Assembly: GCF_029167625.1 (NCBI RefSeq) | Contig: NZ_CP119145.1 | Span: 124,001 to 188,000, forward strand | Direction: 5' to 3' | DNA: 64,000 nt | Origin: Streptomyces sp. AM 4-1-1 | GTDB taxonomy: Bacteria > Actinomycetota > Actinomycetes > Streptomycetales > Streptomycetaceae | Shown: piece after piece, positions 52,038 to 62,316 of the stretch | Numbering within the stretch: position 1 is the first letter of the stretch | Layout of the letters: every line of letters starts with the position of its first letter | Notes under the pieces: generated by a model | Told to the model about the DNA's origin: nothing | Databases searched by the model: none | What the model saw: the letters and a program-made list of their open reading frames with translations, nothing else | Position numbers and translations under genes: made by a program

Positions 52038-52262
52038 TCACTCGTACCGCGCCTCCTCGCCGTCCCCCGTCGTCCGTTTCCCTCGCCGCGCGGAGCGCCG
52101 AAGGCGCATGGCCGGCCTGATCAACAGATAGACGACCGAGAACATCACACAGCGAGGCGTCAGCTCGGAGCCCCACGCCCTGTCCGTCAGAAGGGTCACG
52201 GCGGCACCCACCGCAGTGCCCAGGACGACCGGTATTCCCACCCACAGCCACCAGTGCCTCAT
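52038..52262 (-). CDS. Small membrane protein
   Basis: The 74-residue protein has two hydrophobic segments (WWLWVGIPVVLGTAVGAAVT and CVMFSVVYLLIRPAM) separated by a short loop, and a basic C-terminal tail (RLRRSARRGKRTTGDGEE). The family is unknown. The ribosome site is weak. The coherent hydrophobic pattern supports a real gene. Confidence 0.55.
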   Translation of the reverse strand: MRHWWLWVGIPVVLGTAVGAAVTLLTDRAWGSELTPRCVMFSVVYLLIRPAMRLRRSARRGKRTTGDGEEARYE

Positions 52263-52434
52263 GACTGGCGAGTACCCCAGGCCGGCAGTTCCACTTCGAC
52301 GGCGATCGGACCCCGGCCTTCTCTTTCCGAAGGCACATGGACCGGAGCCGCGCGCGGCGTCCCGCCCGTCCGATCGGGGTAGTCGTACGGGCAGCCGCCG
52401 ACCACCGATGCCCTACCGGAAAAGGACACCGCCC

Positions 52435-53040
52435 ATGCGCCTCTACGCCCAGACCCCGGCACGTCGGAGCCGACAGGTCATCGCAGACGTGACAGCGGCG
52501 GCGCTGATCTACGCCGCGGTGAAGCTGGCGTCGGCGGTGCACGACGCGATCGGGCGACTGGCCGGTCCGGGCCGCGAGGCGGAAACCGCCGGCAACACTC
52601 TCTCCGACGGACTCGTCGACGCCGGCGACGCCGCCTCGAAGGTGCCCTTCGTCGGGGACCGGTTGAAGAAGCCGCTCACGTCCGCCGCCGAGGCCGGCAC
52701 CGGGCTGGCCGACGCGGGCCGGTCGCTCCAGGACACGGTGGGCCACGTGGCGACACTGACCACGGTCGCCCTGATCGTCATCCCGGTGGTGTTGGTGCTG
52801 CTGCTGTGGCTGCCCCTACGCCTGCGCTGGATCCGGCGCAGCGCCGTCACCCGGCGCCTCGCCGCCGAACCGGGCGGCGCGGACCTCCTGGCACTGCGCG
52901 TCCTCACCGGCTCGGAGCGCGAACTCGCGGCGCTGCCCACGCCCCCCGGTGGTCTCGCAGCGGCTTGGCGGCGTGGCGACGAACAGGTCATCGCCGACCT
53001 GGCGGCGATCGGCATGCGACAAGCCGGCCTGCGCGCCTGA
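52435..53040 (+). CDS. Membrane protein of unknown function
   Basis: The 201-residue protein has an N-terminal weakly hydrophobic helix (IADVTAAALIYAAVKLASAV), an amphipathic middle (GDAASKVPFVGDRLKKPLTS), a strong membrane segment (VALIVIPVVLVLLLWLPLRL) and a cytoplasmic C-terminal domain with LLALRVLTGSERELAALP. I know it as a conserved Streptomyces type but without a function. The ATG at 52435 follows AAGGAC. Confidence 0.75.
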   Translation: MRLYAQTPARRSRQVIADVTAAALIYAAVKLASAVHDAIGRLAGPGREAETAGNTLSDGLVDAGDAASKVPFVGDRLKKPLTSAAEAGTGLADAGRSLQDTVGHVATLTTVALIVIPVVLVLLLWLPLRLRWIRRSAVTRRLAAEPGGADLLALRVLTGSERELAALPTPPGGLAAAWRRGDEQVIADLAAIGMRQAGLRA

Positions 53041-53278
53041 CAGACGAGCGGCAGCGGGCTCCCGGGCCGTCCGTTCTCCTTCGGAGGCGAGCCGGCCTGC
53101 GGGGCGGAGAGCCGTGCGTCGCCCCACGACGGCCTGACCGGTGTCGTGCCCGCAGTCGGGACGGGCCGTCGGGATGGCGGCGGTCACCGGCTTCTCCCTG
53201 GGACCTGGCTGGCGACAGCGGTCGGGGGACGAGGGGACTACCGGTCATCGGATGCGCCTTTCGGGGTAGTTGGTGGTC

Positions 53279-53527
53279 ATGCGTGAGACGAGACCGACCG
53301 ACCCGGTGAGCAGAGGATTCATGCGCTCCGTCGACCGGATGCTGGTGTGGTCGTCACCTGTACTGGCCGTCGTGATGGCCGTATCGGCTGTGGCGGGGGT
53401 GGCTACGGGAGCGGCGGTAGGCCGTGTCCTGGCCCAGTTCGCGCTGGCGTTCGTCATGGTCTGCACCGCGATCACGGCGCGGGCCCGGTTGCGCCGGGAC
53501 GAGTTCCCGGAAGAGCGAAAGGCGTGA
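53279..53527 (+). CDS. Small membrane protein
   Basis: The 82-residue protein has two membrane segments (LVWSSPVLAVVMAVSAVAGV and VGRVLAQFALAFVMVCTAIT) and short charged ends. The family is unknown. The ATG at 53279 follows GGGGTAG-type purines; an in-frame upstream start at 53270 is possible. It may be cotranscribed with the gene at 52435, which lies 238 bp upstream. Confidence 0.6.
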   Translation: MRETRPTDPVSRGFMRSVDRMLVWSSPVLAVVMAVSAVAGVATGAAVGRVLAQFALAFVMVCTAITARARLRRDEFPEERKA

Positions 53528-53684
53528 AGCCCTCGTCGGCATCCCCGCCGATCGGCCCCCGGGTCGGTGCCCCGCCGGATCTCCGCCCCGACCCGGCGTC
53601 CGGGGGCCCGTCCGGTGTCGCGGGTACGGCGGACGCGGGGCGCGGGAACAGCGGCTGGGCGGAGTCGACCAGATCGTCCATATG

Positions 53685-53699
53685 TCGCCCGTACGGCGA
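53685..53699. promoter_or_regulatory. Short palindrome before the baeRF gene
   Basis: TCGCC-CGTAC-GGCGA is a 15-bp dyad about 75 bp before the ATG at 53772. CATATG lies beside it. It may be an operator; no regulator can be named. Confidence 0.3.
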
Positions 53700-53771
53700 T
53701 CGACAGGTATGTATGGACTCGCCGAACCACCCGCTCCGCACGGGAGCGGGTGCGACCCCCGGGAGGGAACG

Positions 53772-54887
53772 ATGGACACGGACGCCCTGACCGTGGACGT
53801 ACTGCGGGAGCTGCGCGCGACCAGGCCCTATCCGGCACTGTCCCTGACCATGCCGACGCACCGGCGCGCCCCGGACAACGCCCAGGACTCCGTACGGCTG
53901 CGCAATCTGGTCGCCGAGGCGGGAACGAGGCTCGACCATGATCCCCGGGTCACCCGGGAGGCGCGGGCCGCCGTCAGGGAGCAGCTCGACCGGGCGGTGG
54001 CGGACATCGATCCACGGCGGGCGCTGGACGGTCTGGTGCTCCTCGCCACGGCCGATGAGTACCGGATCTGGCAACTGCCGCGTACGGCACCCGAACGAGT
54101 GGTGCTCAGCGATTCGTACCTCACGCGCAACCTGGTCGCCGCGAAGGCCCTGGCCAGGCCGTTCTGGGCGCTGTCCGTCTCCGCTGACCACGCCACGCTG
54201 TGGAGCGGGACGGTGGATTCCGTGCGCCCGGTGGAGGCGTACGGCTTTCCCATGACGGCGCCCCGGCTGGAACCGAACCCGCAGCGCGAGGAGCGGATCG
54301 GCGACACCCCGAGCGTCTACCGCAACGAGGACACCCGGCAGTTCATGCGGGCCGTCGACGAGAATCTGCGCGCCGCGCTGACCGCCGATCCCCGGCCGTT
54401 GTACCTGGCGGGGATCGTGCACGCGCTCAGCCTGCTGGAGGACGTCGGCGAGAGTACGGGGGCGGCCGTCGGCCGGGTCCCCAAGGGCGTGCCGGCCGAT
54501 GTCACCCCGAGCGGTTTCCTCCAGGAGCTGCGGCCCGCGCTGGAGGAGCGGCGGGAGCGGTTCGCGGCGGAGATCCGCAAGCGCCTCGACGACGCGCGCA
54601 GCGGTCATTCCTTCGCCAGCGGGCTGGACGAGGTGTGGGCGGCGGTACGGGAGGGACGCGCCGGACTCGTGGCGGTGGAAGAGCACTTCCAGCGGACGAT
54701 GCGGGTCACGGAGGGCCATCTCGAACCGGTGGACGAGGCCGGGGAACGGGGTGCGGACGGCCTGGTACGCGAGGACATCGTGGACGAGCTGGTGGAGACG
54801 GCCCTGGACGGGGGCGCCACCGTGGTGTTCGTCGCCGACGACTCCCTCGCGGAGCACGGCCGGATCGCCGCCTCGCTCCGCTTCTGA
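53772..54887 (+). CDS. baeRF-family (archaeo-eukaryotic release-factor-like) protein
   Basis: The 371-residue protein has the layout of bacterial eRF1-like (baeRF3 type) proteins. It has an N-terminal part with YPALSLTMPTHRRAPDNAQD, a middle RNase-H-like core (LDGLVLLATADEYRIWQLP) and a C-terminal domain (VDELVETALDGGATVVFVAD). Some relatives are annotated as chemotaxis proteins without evidence. A role on stalled ribosomes or hibernating ribosomes is suspected for the family. GGGAGGG precedes the ATG at 53772. Confidence 0.78.
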   Translation: MDTDALTVDVLRELRATRPYPALSLTMPTHRRAPDNAQDSVRLRNLVAEAGTRLDHDPRVTREARAAVREQLDRAVADIDPRRALDGLVLLATADEYRIWQLPRTAPERVVLSDSYLTRNLVAAKALARPFWALSVSADHATLWSGTVDSVRPVEAYGFPMTAPRLEPNPQREERIGDTPSVYRNEDTRQFMRAVDENLRAALTADPRPLYLAGIVHALSLLEDVGESTGAAVGRVPKGVPADVTPSGFLQELRPALEERRERFAAEIRKRLDDARSGHSFASGLDEVWAAVREGRAGLVAVEEHFQRTMRVTEGHLEPVDEAGERGADGLVREDIVDELVETALDGGATVVFVADDSLAEHGRIAASLRF

Positions 54888-55094
54888 CGCCCTGACACCC
54901 CGCCCCACGGGGGTTTCCGTGTGGATTTCGGTCTGAAGAGGCCGGACGAGCCGCGGATCGCCGGCGGCGAGATGGTGTCACCGACCGTCCGGGTGACCGT
55001 GCGCTGAGCGGGTACCCGGCACACAGGTGGCTCCGGGAACACCGGCACACACCGGCGTTCTCGGGGCCGTTCCACGGAAAGGAGTGACGGCGCC

Positions 55095-55418
55095 ATGCCA
55101 CGTGGTTCCAGTTCCAAGCGGGAACGGCAGTACGAGCACATCAAGGAGAGCCAGCAGGAGCGCGGGGTCGGCGAGGACCGGGCGGAGGAGATCGCGGCGC
55201 GGACGGTCAACAAGGAGCGGGCCCGCTCCGGTGAGGCGAGGACCGCGAGCCGCACCTCGACCCAGGACATCTCGTCCTCGCGCCGCGGCGGACTGCGCTC
55301 GCACACCGGCGCCGGGGGACCGACCCGCGACCAGCTCTACGAAGAGGCCAGGAAGAAGAACGTCAAGGGACGTTCGTCGATGACCAAGGACCAGCTGGCC
55401 GAGGCCGTCGGCCGCTGA
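55095..55418 (+). CDS. Small basic protein with a Rho-N/SAP-like C-terminal motif
   Basis: The 107-residue charged protein has a helical N-terminal half (SSKRERQYEHIKESQQERGV, DRAEEIAARTVNKERAR) and a C-terminal RDQLYEEARKKNVKGRSSMT followed by KDQLAEAVGR. That ending matches the Rho-N/SAP-like nucleic-acid-binding fold often labelled plasmid stabilisation protein. It probably binds DNA or RNA; the function is unknown. It is monocistronic, with a strong terminator downstream. Confidence 0.8.
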   Translation: MPRGSSSKRERQYEHIKESQQERGVGEDRAEEIAARTVNKERARSGEARTASRTSTQDISSSRRGGLRSHTGAGGPTRDQLYEEARKKNVKGRSSMTKDQLAEAVGR

Positions 55419-55430
55419 GTCCCGCCGCCT

Positions 55431-55468
55431 CGCCGCCCCGTCCCGCGCGTCCGCGGGACGGGGCGGCG
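55431..55468. terminator. Strong bidirectional terminator
   Basis: A 17-bp perfect stem (55431-55447 with 55452-55468) with a four-base loop separates the Rho-N-like gene from the convergent phosphoketolase gene. Confidence 0.85.
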
Positions 55469-55475
55469 GCGTGTC

Positions 55476-57938
55476 TCAGCCGTTCCAGGTCCAGCCGGTC
55501 ACCTCGGGCAGGTCCTCGCCGTGCTCCCTGATCCAGTCGTGGTGGCGGAGCCGGACGTCCGCCATCGCCTGACGCACGGCGGTGGCGCGGACGCCGAGGC
55601 CCGGGACCCGGTCGATGACGTCCATGACCAGCCGGTAGCGGTCGAGGTCGTTGCGGACCACCATGTCGAAGGGCGTGGTGGTGGTGCCCTCCTCCTTGTA
55701 GCCGCGTACATGCAGATTCGGGTGTCCGGCACGGCGGTAGGCGAGCCGGTGCACCAGCCAGGGGTAGCCGTGGTACGCGAAGATCACCGGCCGGTCGCGC
55801 GTGAAGACCGCGTCGTACTCGGAGTCCGGCATCCCGTGCGGATGCTCCCGCTGCGGCAGCAGCCGGGTCATGTCGACCACGTTGACCACGCGCACCGCGA
55901 GTTCGGGGAGGTGGTCGCGGAGCAGTCCGGCCGCCGCCATGACCTCCAGCGTGGGCACGTCCCCGGCGCAGGCGAGCACCACGTCCGGTTCCCGGCTGCC
56001 GTCCTCCGTGCCCGCCCAGTCCCAGACTCCGACGCCCCGCGCGCAGTGCGCGCGGGCCTCGTCCATGGTGAGCCAGTCGAGGCACGGCTGCTTGCCCGCC
56101 ACGATCACGTTGACGTAGTCGCGGCTGCGCAGCGCGTGGTCGGCGACCGAGAGCAGGGTGTTGGTGTCCGGCGGCAGGTAGACCCGGACGACCTCCGGGC
56201 TCTTGTTGAGCACGTGGTCGACGAAGCCCGGGTCCTGGTGGGAGAAGCCGTTGTGGTCCTGGCGCCAGACGTGCGAGGTGAGCAGGTAGTTGAGGGAGGC
56301 GATGGGGCGCCGCCAGGCGAGCCGGCGGGAGGTCCGCAGCCATTTGATGTGCTGGTTGACCATCGAGTCGACGATGTGGGCGAACGCCTCGTAGCTGGAG
56401 AAGAGGCCGTGCCTGCCGGTGAGGAGGTAGCCCTCCAGCCATCCCTGGCAGAGGTGTTCGGACAGCACCTCCATGACGCGTCCGTCACGTGCCAGGTGTT
56501 CGTCGGTGGGCAGGACACGCGCCTGCCATGCCTTTCCGGACGCCTCGTAGACCGCGTCGAGCCGGTTCGACGCGGTCTCGTCGGGGCCGACGAGACGGAA
56601 GTCCCGGCGTTCGGCGGTCGCGGCCATGACGGCTTCGAGTAGCCCGCCGAGGACACGCGTCGGCTCGTGCGTGACGGTGCCCCGGCCGGTGATCTCGACC
56701 GCGTGGTCGTCGAGGGACGGGATCGGCAGATCGCGCAGGAGGAGTCCGCCGTTGGCGTACGGGGTGGCTCCGAGCCGGGCGGCGCCCTCGGGAACCCATT
56801 CGAGGACCCGCGGAGTCGGCCGGCCGTCGTCGTCGAACAGTTCCTCGGGCCGGTACGAGCGCATCCACGCCTCCAGCTGCCGCAGGTGCTCGGGGTTGTC
56901 CCGGACGCCGGAGAGCGGCACCTGGTGTGCGCGCCAGGTCCCTTCGACGGGCAGGCCGTCCACCTCCCGGGGACCGGTCCATCCCTTCGGGGTGCGCAGC
57001 ACGATCATCGGCCAGCGGGGGCGTTCGGTGTCGCCCCCGTCGCGGGCGGCCTCCTGGAGTTCCCTGACGCGGTCCACCGCCCGGTCCATCGCGCCCGCCA
57101 TCGCCCGGTGCACGGTGAGCGGGTCGTCACCGCTCACGTAGAGCGGGTCGTGGCCGTAGCCGCGCAGCAGCGCGTCGAGTTCGTCCTCCGGGAGGCGGGC
57201 GAGCACCGTCGGGTTGGCGATCTTGTAGCCGTTGAGGTGGAGGATCGGCAGGACGGCCCCGTCGTGGACGGGGTCGAGGAACTTGTTGGAGTGCCAGGAC
57301 GCGGCGAGCGGACCGGTCTCCGCCTCCCCGTCGCCGATGACACAGGCGACGAGCAGATCGGGGTGGTCGAAGGCGGCTCCGTAGGCGTGGGCGAGGGCGT
57401 AGCCCAGTTCGCCGCCCTCGTGGATGGAGCCGGGGGTCTCGGGGGCGACATGGCTGGGGACACCGCCCGGGAAGGAGAACTGCTTGAACAGCAGCCCCAT
57501 GCCCGCCTCGTCGCGGCCGACGTCGGGGTACGTCTCGTGGTAGCTGCCCTCCAGCCAGGAGTTGGCCAGGACGGCGGGGCCGCCGTGGCCGGGTCCCCAG
57601 ACACACAGTGCCCGGGTGCCGCGGGCCTTGATGATCCGGTTGAGATGGGTGTGGACCAGGTTCAGTCCGGGTGAGGTGCCCCAGTGGCCGAGCAGTCGCG
57701 GCTTGATGTGCTCAGGGGCGAGCGGCTGCTTCAGCAACGGGTTGGCCATGAGGTAGATCTGGCCGACGGCGAGGTAGTTGGCGGCGCGCCAGTGCGCGTC
57801 GAGCGCCGCGACCTCGGACGCGGACAGCTCGGCCGCCGGGGTCTGTCCCGCTCCGGGTCCGCCGGCCCGGGGCTCTTCGGCCGGGGTTTCGTCACCGGCG
57901 GGGCCGGGGGCGGCGGGCGGAAGGGGGGCGTCGGTCAT
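55476..57938 (-). CDS. xfp: Xylulose-5-phosphate/fructose-6-phosphate phosphoketolase
   Basis: The 820-residue thiamine-diphosphate enzyme has the phosphoketolase hallmarks: [36 protein letters not shown], the ThDP motif [20 protein letters not shown], and [20 protein letters not shown] in the second domain. It splits sugar phosphates to acetyl phosphate and triose or erythrose phosphate. A Pro/Gly/Ala-rich N terminus of about 35 residues is longer than usual. The ATG at 57938 follows AGGACA. It lies 32 bp after the aldehyde dehydrogenase gene and is probably cotranscribed with it. Confidence 0.95.
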   Translation of the reverse strand: MTDAPLPPAAPGPAGDETPAEEPRAGGPGAGQTPAAELSASEVAALDAHWRAANYLAVGQIYLMANPLLKQPLAPEHIKPRLLGHWGTSPGLNLVHTHLNRIIKARGTRALCVWGPGHGGPAVLANSWLEGSYHETYPDVGRDEAGMGLLFKQFSFPGGVPSHVAPETPGSIHEGGELGYALAHAYGAAFDHPDLLVACVIGDGEAETGPLAASWHSNKFLDPVHDGAVLPILHLNGYKIANPTVLARLPEDELDALLRGYGHDPLYVSGDDPLTVHRAMAGAMDRAVDRVRELQEAARDGGDTERPRWPMIVLRTPKGWTGPREVDGLPVEGTWRAHQVPLSGVRDNPEHLRQLEAWMRSYRPEELFDDDGRPTPRVLEWVPEGAARLGATPYANGGLLLRDLPIPSLDDHAVEITGRGTVTHEPTRVLGGLLEAVMAATAERRDFRLVGPDETASNRLDAVYEASGKAWQARVLPTDEHLARDGRVMEVLSEHLCQGWLEGYLLTGRHGLFSSYEAFAHIVDSMVNQHIKWLRTSRRLAWRRPIASLNYLLTSHVWRQDHNGFSHQDPGFVDHVLNKSPEVVRVYLPPDTNTLLSVADHALRSRDYVNVIVAGKQPCLDWLTMDEARAHCARGVGVWDWAGTEDGSREPDVVLACAGDVPTLEVMAAAGLLRDHLPELAVRVVNVVDMTRLLPQREHPHGMPDSEYDAVFTRDRPVIFAYHGYPWLVHRLAYRRAGHPNLHVRGYKEEGTTTTPFDMVVRNDLDRYRLVMDVIDRVPGLGVRATAVRQAMADVRLRHHDWIREHGEDLPEVTGWTWNG

Positions 57939-57970
57939 GAGGTGTCCTGTCTCGTGGGCAGGGGTGCGGG

Positions 57971-59398
57971 TCAGGTGCGGTCGGCCTGGTCGGACTCGGG
58001 GCCGTACCAGACCGTGGTGGCGTTGCAGAACTCGCGGATGCCGTGTCCGGCGAGTTCGCGCCCGTATCCGGAGCGCTTGACACCGCCGAAGGGCAGCGCG
58101 GGGTGGGACGCCGTCATGCCGTTGAAGAAGACACCGCCCGCCTCCAGGTCGCGTACACAGCGCAGGGCCTCGTCGGCGTCCCGGGTCCAGACGTTGGAGC
58201 TGAGGCCGAAGGGGGTGTCGTTGGCGAGGGCGACGGCTTCGTCGAGGCCGGCGACGCGGTGGAGCGTGGCGACCGGGCCGAACGTCTCCTCGTGGTGGAG
58301 GCGCATCTGCGGGGTGATCCCGGTGAGGACGGTGGGGGCGTAGAACCAGCCGCGGTCCAGTCCCCCGCCCAGGTTCTCGGGCCGTGCGCCGCCGCACAGG
58401 ACGCGCGCGCCCCGGCGCACGGCGTCGTCCACGAGTTCCTCCAGGTCGGCGCGGCCCTGTTCGCTGGAGAGGGGGCCTACGTCGGTGGACTCCTGGAGCG
58501 GATCGCCGACGGTGAGGGCGCGCATCCCCGCGGTGAACCGTTCGGTGAACTCCTCGTACACGTCGGTGTGCACGATGAAGCGTTTGGCGGCGATGCAGGA
58601 CTGCCCGTTGTTCTGGACGCGGGCGGTCACCGCGGTGCGGGCCGCGCGGGCGATGTCCGCCGACGGCAGCACGAGGTACGGGTCGCTGCCGCCCAGCTCC
58701 AGGACGGTCTTCTTGACCTCGGCGCCCGCGATCGAGGCGACGGACCGGCCCGCCGGTTCGCTGCCGGTGAGCGTGGCCGCGACGATCCGCTCGTCGCGCA
58801 GGATCGCCTCGATCGCGCCCGATCCCACCAGCAGGGTCTGGAAGCAGCCGGCGGGAAAGCCGGCCCGGTGGAACAGGTCGCCGAGGTACAGGGCGGTCTG
58901 CGGGACGTTCGACGCGTGCTTGAGCAGGCCGACGTTGCCCGCCATGAGGGCCGGCGCCGCGAACCGTACGACCTGCCACAGCGGGAAGTTCCACGGCATC
59001 ACGGCGAGCACGACGCCCAGCGGGCGGTAGCGGATGTACGCGCTCGACGCGCCGGAGTCGCGGACGTCGGCGGCCGACGGGTGCTCGTCCGCGAGCAGTT
59101 CCGCGGCGTTGTCGGCGTACCAGCGCATCGCCTTGGCGCACTTCGCGGCCTCCGCGCGGGCCGCCTTGACCGGCTTGCCCATCTCGGTGGTCATGACGCG
59201 GGCGATGTCCCCCTGGTCCTCGTCGAGGAGGTCGGCGGCGCGGCGCAGCAGCCGGGCCCGTTCGTCGAACCCGGTGGACCGGTACGCGCGGTACGCGCTG
59301 TGGGCGGTGGCGATCCGGCGCTCGATCTCGTCCTCCCCCAGCGCGTCGAACGTCCTGAGCGTTTCCCCGTTCGCGGGGTTGACCGTCGCGATGGGCAT
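57971..59398 (-). CDS. gabD: NAD(P)-dependent aldehyde dehydrogenase (succinate-semialdehyde type)
   Basis: The 475-residue protein has catalytic Cys268 ([15 protein letters not shown]), general base Glu234 ([12 protein letters not shown]) and the oxyanion Asn in [13 protein letters not shown]. It is closest to the short NADP-dependent succinate-semialdehyde dehydrogenases ([17 protein letters not shown] opening), but other aldehydes are possible. AGGAGG lies eight bases before the ATG at 59398. The operon with phosphoketolase suggests a role in central carbon bypass metabolism. Confidence 0.88.
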   Translation of the reverse strand: MPIATVNPANGETLRTFDALGEDEIERRIATAHSAYRAYRSTGFDERARLLRRAADLLDEDQGDIARVMTTEMGKPVKAARAEAAKCAKAMRWYADNAAELLADEHPSAADVRDSGASSAYIRYRPLGVVLAVMPWNFPLWQVVRFAAPALMAGNVGLLKHASNVPQTALYLGDLFHRAGFPAGCFQTLLVGSGAIEAILRDERIVAATLTGSEPAGRSVASIAGAEVKKTVLELGGSDPYLVLPSADIARAARTAVTARVQNNGQSCIAAKRFIVHTDVYEEFTERFTAGMRALTVGDPLQESTDVGPLSSEQGRADLEELVDDAVRRGARVLCGGARPENLGGGLDRGWFYAPTVLTGITPQMRLHHEETFGPVATLHRVAGLDEAVALANDTPFGLSSNVWTRDADEALRCVRDLEAGGVFFNGMTASHPALPFGGVKRSGYGRELAGHGIREFCNATTVWYGPESDQADRT

Positions 59399-59582
59399 GC
59401 CGGTGGCCTCCTTGCCTCGGTTCTTCGACCGTGCCGCGCGAGGCGCCGACGCGCAACGCGGGCCGTCCCCGCCGCGTCCGGTGCGCGGGCGTCGCGGGAG
59501 CCTCCTGTTCACACGTACCCGACCGGCGTGGATCATGCGTGCGGCGGACATTCCGTCCGTGCCGGGCGGGGTCCCCCGGGTG

Positions 59583-60044
59583 TCACACCGGGGCGGGGGC
59601 CGGACTCGGCGCGGCGGTCGCGGGCGTCCCGGGCAGCGGGGCGCGGGCGGGCCGGCCGGGACCGACGGGCGCGTCGGTGTACCGGGTGAACCAGACGACC
59701 TTGCCCTGGCCGGTCCGGCAGGTGCCCCAGCTGTCGCTCAGGGCCCTCACCCGGCTGAGGCCGCCTCCGGCGGCGAGCAGCCTGGGCATCCCGGAGCCGT
59801 CGTCGGCCACGGAGACCGTCAGCGACCGCCCGGACAGACGCAGTTCCACGACGCACCGGGTCTCGTCACCGACATGGCGCCGGACGTTCGTCAGCAGCTC
59901 GTCCACGCCCCGGCACACGGGCCGCACGTGGAGTTCGAGGTCCCAGTGGCGAAGGTGCGCGGCGACGATGCGCCGCAGTCCGTGCGCGCGGTCCGCCGTC
60001 ACCCGGAGTTCGACCAGGTAGTGCCGGTCGAGTGGAACGGTCAT
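59583..60044 (-). CDS. ATP-binding protein, anti-sigma-factor-type HATPase
   Basis: The 153-residue HATPase protein has the N-box GVDELLTNVRRHV and DDGSGMPRLLAAGGGLSRVR as the G1/G2 region. The last 25 residues are Pro/Ala-rich and disordered. Like the protein at 21370 it belongs to the stand-alone RsbW-like ATPases. GAGGAG precedes the ATG at 60044. An asymmetric inverted repeat (GTCACTGATG at 60126 with CATCAGGGTGAC ending 60154) in the 142-bp gap upstream may control it. Confidence 0.82.
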   Translation of the reverse strand: MTVPLDRHYLVELRVTADRAHGLRRIVAAHLRHWDLELHVRPVCRGVDELLTNVRRHVGDETRCVVELRLSGRSLTVSVADDGSGMPRLLAAGGGLSRVRALSDSWGTCRTGQGKVVWFTRYTDAPVGPGRPARAPLPGTPATAAPSPAPAPV

Positions 60045-60186
60045 CGTCGGGGCTCCTCAGCGCCTGGACCCGCGTACTTCACCTCGTTGAACCAACGACC
60101 CCCCGCATACGAAGAGTGAGCGTTTGTCACTGATGGGTCACTCATCAGGGTGACGCGGTGGGACGGGTCGCGCAACACGTCGGGGT

Positions 60187-61950
60187 TCAGCCCGGCAGGA
60201 GGCCGGGCACGGCCAGCGCCCCCAGCAGGGTCATCCCCATCAGTGCCCAGGCCACGTAGTCGCCGATGTGCCCGGAGTGCAGACGGCGCAGCGGCTGGGT
60301 CCACGGATGCGGCTTCGCCCAGCCGGGCCGCCGTACGGCCCGTGCCGCGAGTGCGACGGCGAGCAGGGCGGAGAGGCCGCCGAGGAGCAGACCGGGACCG
60401 GTCCAGTGCGGCGGGTGCGGGGCCGCTCCGGGGAGCGCGCCGTCCACCGCCCGGCCGACGTCGTCGGCGACGCCGGGGACCAGGCCGACCACGAGCGCCC
60501 CGGCGAGCAGCAGCGCCGGGACGGCCAGCATGGTGTCGGGCACGCGCACCAGCGTGCCCCGGGTCTCGGGTTCCTCGTCCCGGCCACTGGTCTCGTACCG
60601 GCCCGCGTCGGTCGGCCGGGGGCCGAGGCCGCCGAAGACGCGGGCGGTCATCCGCAGTACCGCCGCGCCGGTCACGGCGGAGACGGCCACGAAGAGGGCG
60701 GTGAGCGGGGTGCCCGCGCCCTCCTCGACGACCGCCTTGCCCAGTCCGGTACCGAACGGGGGCAGTCCGGCGAGCGCCAGGCCGCCGATGGCGAAGAGCG
60801 TCCCGACGACGGGCAGCTTCCGTGCCCTGCCGTGGAGTTCGTGTTCGTCGATGCTGCCGTAGCGGTCGAGGAGGATGCCCGCGCAGGCGAAGAGTGCCGC
60901 CTTGACACCGGCGTGCGCCAGTACGTACAGCGCCACTCCCCCGGTCGCCTCCGGGGTGAGCAGGCCGAGGCCGATCAGGAACAGACCGGTGTGGGCGACG
61001 GTGGCGTAGGCGAGGAGGCGTTTCACGTGGCGCTGCTGCCAGCACATGACGGCTCCGACCGCGGCGGAGGCGGCGCCGAGCACCAGCAGCGCGCGTTCGG
61101 TGTCGGGCGCCGGGATGCCTCCCGGCCCGGCGAACACGGTCCAGTACACGCGCCCCACGCCGTACACCCCGAGTTCGACCATCACTCCGGACAGCAGCAT
61201 GCAGACCGGGGTGGGGGCGACGGCGTGGGCGTCGGGGAGCCAGAAGTGGAAGGGGAAGGCGGCGGCCTTGACGAGGAGTCCGGTGAGGACGAGCACGAAC
61301 GCCGCCAGGACCAGGGCGTCCGGGCCGCCCTGTTCGTCGAGCCGCCGCCCGATGGCCCGCATCCCCAGCTCGCCGGTCCTGGCGTACAGCAGCACGATGC
61401 CCATCAGCATGGCGTAGGCGCCGAGGGAGTTGACGATGCCGAAGGTGAGGGCGCCCTGGACGGCCCTGGCCTCCTCGACCCGGTAGCCGGTGAGGGCGTA
61501 GGCGACGACGCTCATCAGCTCGAAGAAGACGAAGGCGTTGAACAGGTCACCGGTCAGCACGAAGCCGCACATGCCCGACTGGAAGAGCAGGACGAGCGCG
61601 GGGAACGCGCCGGAGTGATGGCTCGGCGGTTCGTCGAAGTACCGCCAGGAGTACGCGAGCACACCGACCGTCAGCAGCGAGACCAGCGCGGCGAGTCCGA
61701 GCGCGACGGGATTCCCGGCCAGCACGATGCCCACACTCGTCCCGTCGTGTCCGGGGGTCCATCCGCCCACCCAGTTGAGGTCCGTGGCCGGGGAGGCCAT
61801 CAGGAGGTGGAGGGCGAGTCCGGCGGTGGCGGCGGCGACCGCGCAGCCCACGGCCTCGGCGACGGGCCTGGGCAGTCCGCGGCCGGCGGCGACCAGCAGG
61901 GCCGCCCCGAGCAGCGGGGCGGCGACGACGAGCGGCAGCAGCCGGCTCAT
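60187..61950 (-). CDS. mnhD: Mrp/Mbh antiporter subunit D (MrpD/MbhH type)
   Basis: The 587-residue membrane protein has about fourteen helices and the proton-translocating antiporter core: MCGFVLTGDLFNAFVFFELM, then SVVAYALTGY with the key Glu; the Lys in GLLVKAAAFPFHFWLPDAHA followed by VAPTPVCMLLSG; and the Lys-His in QQRHVKRLLAYATVAHTG. It overlaps the MrpC gene by ATGA. It exchanges Na+ or another cation for protons as part of the complex encoded upstream. Confidence 0.93.
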   Translation of the reverse strand: MSRLLPLVVAAPLLGAALLVAAGRGLPRPVAEAVGCAVAAATAGLALHLLMASPATDLNWVGGWTPGHDGTSVGIVLAGNPVALGLAALVSLLTVGVLAYSWRYFDEPPSHHSGAFPALVLLFQSGMCGFVLTGDLFNAFVFFELMSVVAYALTGYRVEEARAVQGALTFGIVNSLGAYAMLMGIVLLYARTGELGMRAIGRRLDEQGGPDALVLAAFVLVLTGLLVKAAAFPFHFWLPDAHAVAPTPVCMLLSGVMVELGVYGVGRVYWTVFAGPGGIPAPDTERALLVLGAASAAVGAVMCWQQRHVKRLLAYATVAHTGLFLIGLGLLTPEATGGVALYVLAHAGVKAALFACAGILLDRYGSIDEHELHGRARKLPVVGTLFAIGGLALAGLPPFGTGLGKAVVEEGAGTPLTALFVAVSAVTGAAVLRMTARVFGGLGPRPTDAGRYETSGRDEEPETRGTLVRVPDTMLAVPALLLAGALVVGLVPGVADDVGRAVDGALPGAAPHPPHWTGPGLLLGGLSALLAVALAARAVRRPGWAKPHPWTQPLRRLHSGHIGDYVAWALMGMTLLGALAVPGLLPG

Positions 61951-62300
61951 CCGCGCAGCTCGGTCAGTTCGTCCGGGTCCACGGTGCCGTGCCGCTTGGC
62001 GACCTGGATGACGAGGGCGAGCAGCAGGGCGGTGACCGTCGCGCCGACGACGACGTCGGTGAGCGCGAGAGCCTGGACGACCGGGTCGACGAGCGGGCGT
62101 GAGCCCGGGGCGAGGTCCGAGAAGACGGGAGCGGTGGCGTCGTGACGGTAGCCGACGGAAAGGAGCAGGACGTAGGTGGCGGACTGGCAGACGGCGAGGC
62201 AGCCGACGGCGTGGATGAGGTTACGGCTGGTGGCGAGCCCGTGACAGCCGACGAGGAAGATCCACGCGGCGGTCAGGTACGGCAGGACGGACATCAGCAC
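61947..62300 (-). CDS. mnhC: Mrp/Mbh antiporter subunit C (NuoK-like)
   Basis: The 117-residue protein has three membrane helices. GCHGLATSRNLIHAVGCLAV and VVQALALTDVVVGATVTALL are the NuoK/MrpC signatures with conserved acidic residues replaced in part by Asp. The start is either GTG at 62300 or ATG at 62294. It overlaps the MrpD gene by 4 bp. Confidence 0.92.
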   Translation of the reverse strand: MLMSVLPYLTAAWIFLVGCHGLATSRNLIHAVGCLAVCQSATYVLLLSVGYRHDATAPVFSDLAPGSRPLVDPVVQALALTDVVVGATVTALLLALVIQVAKRHGTVDPDELTELRG

Positions 62301-62316
62301 GCACCCGATTCCCGGT

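Noticed and set aside
57939..59456. Fusion of phosphoketolase with a long upstream frame
   Set aside because: The upstream part is a shifted frame of the aldehyde dehydrogenase gene.
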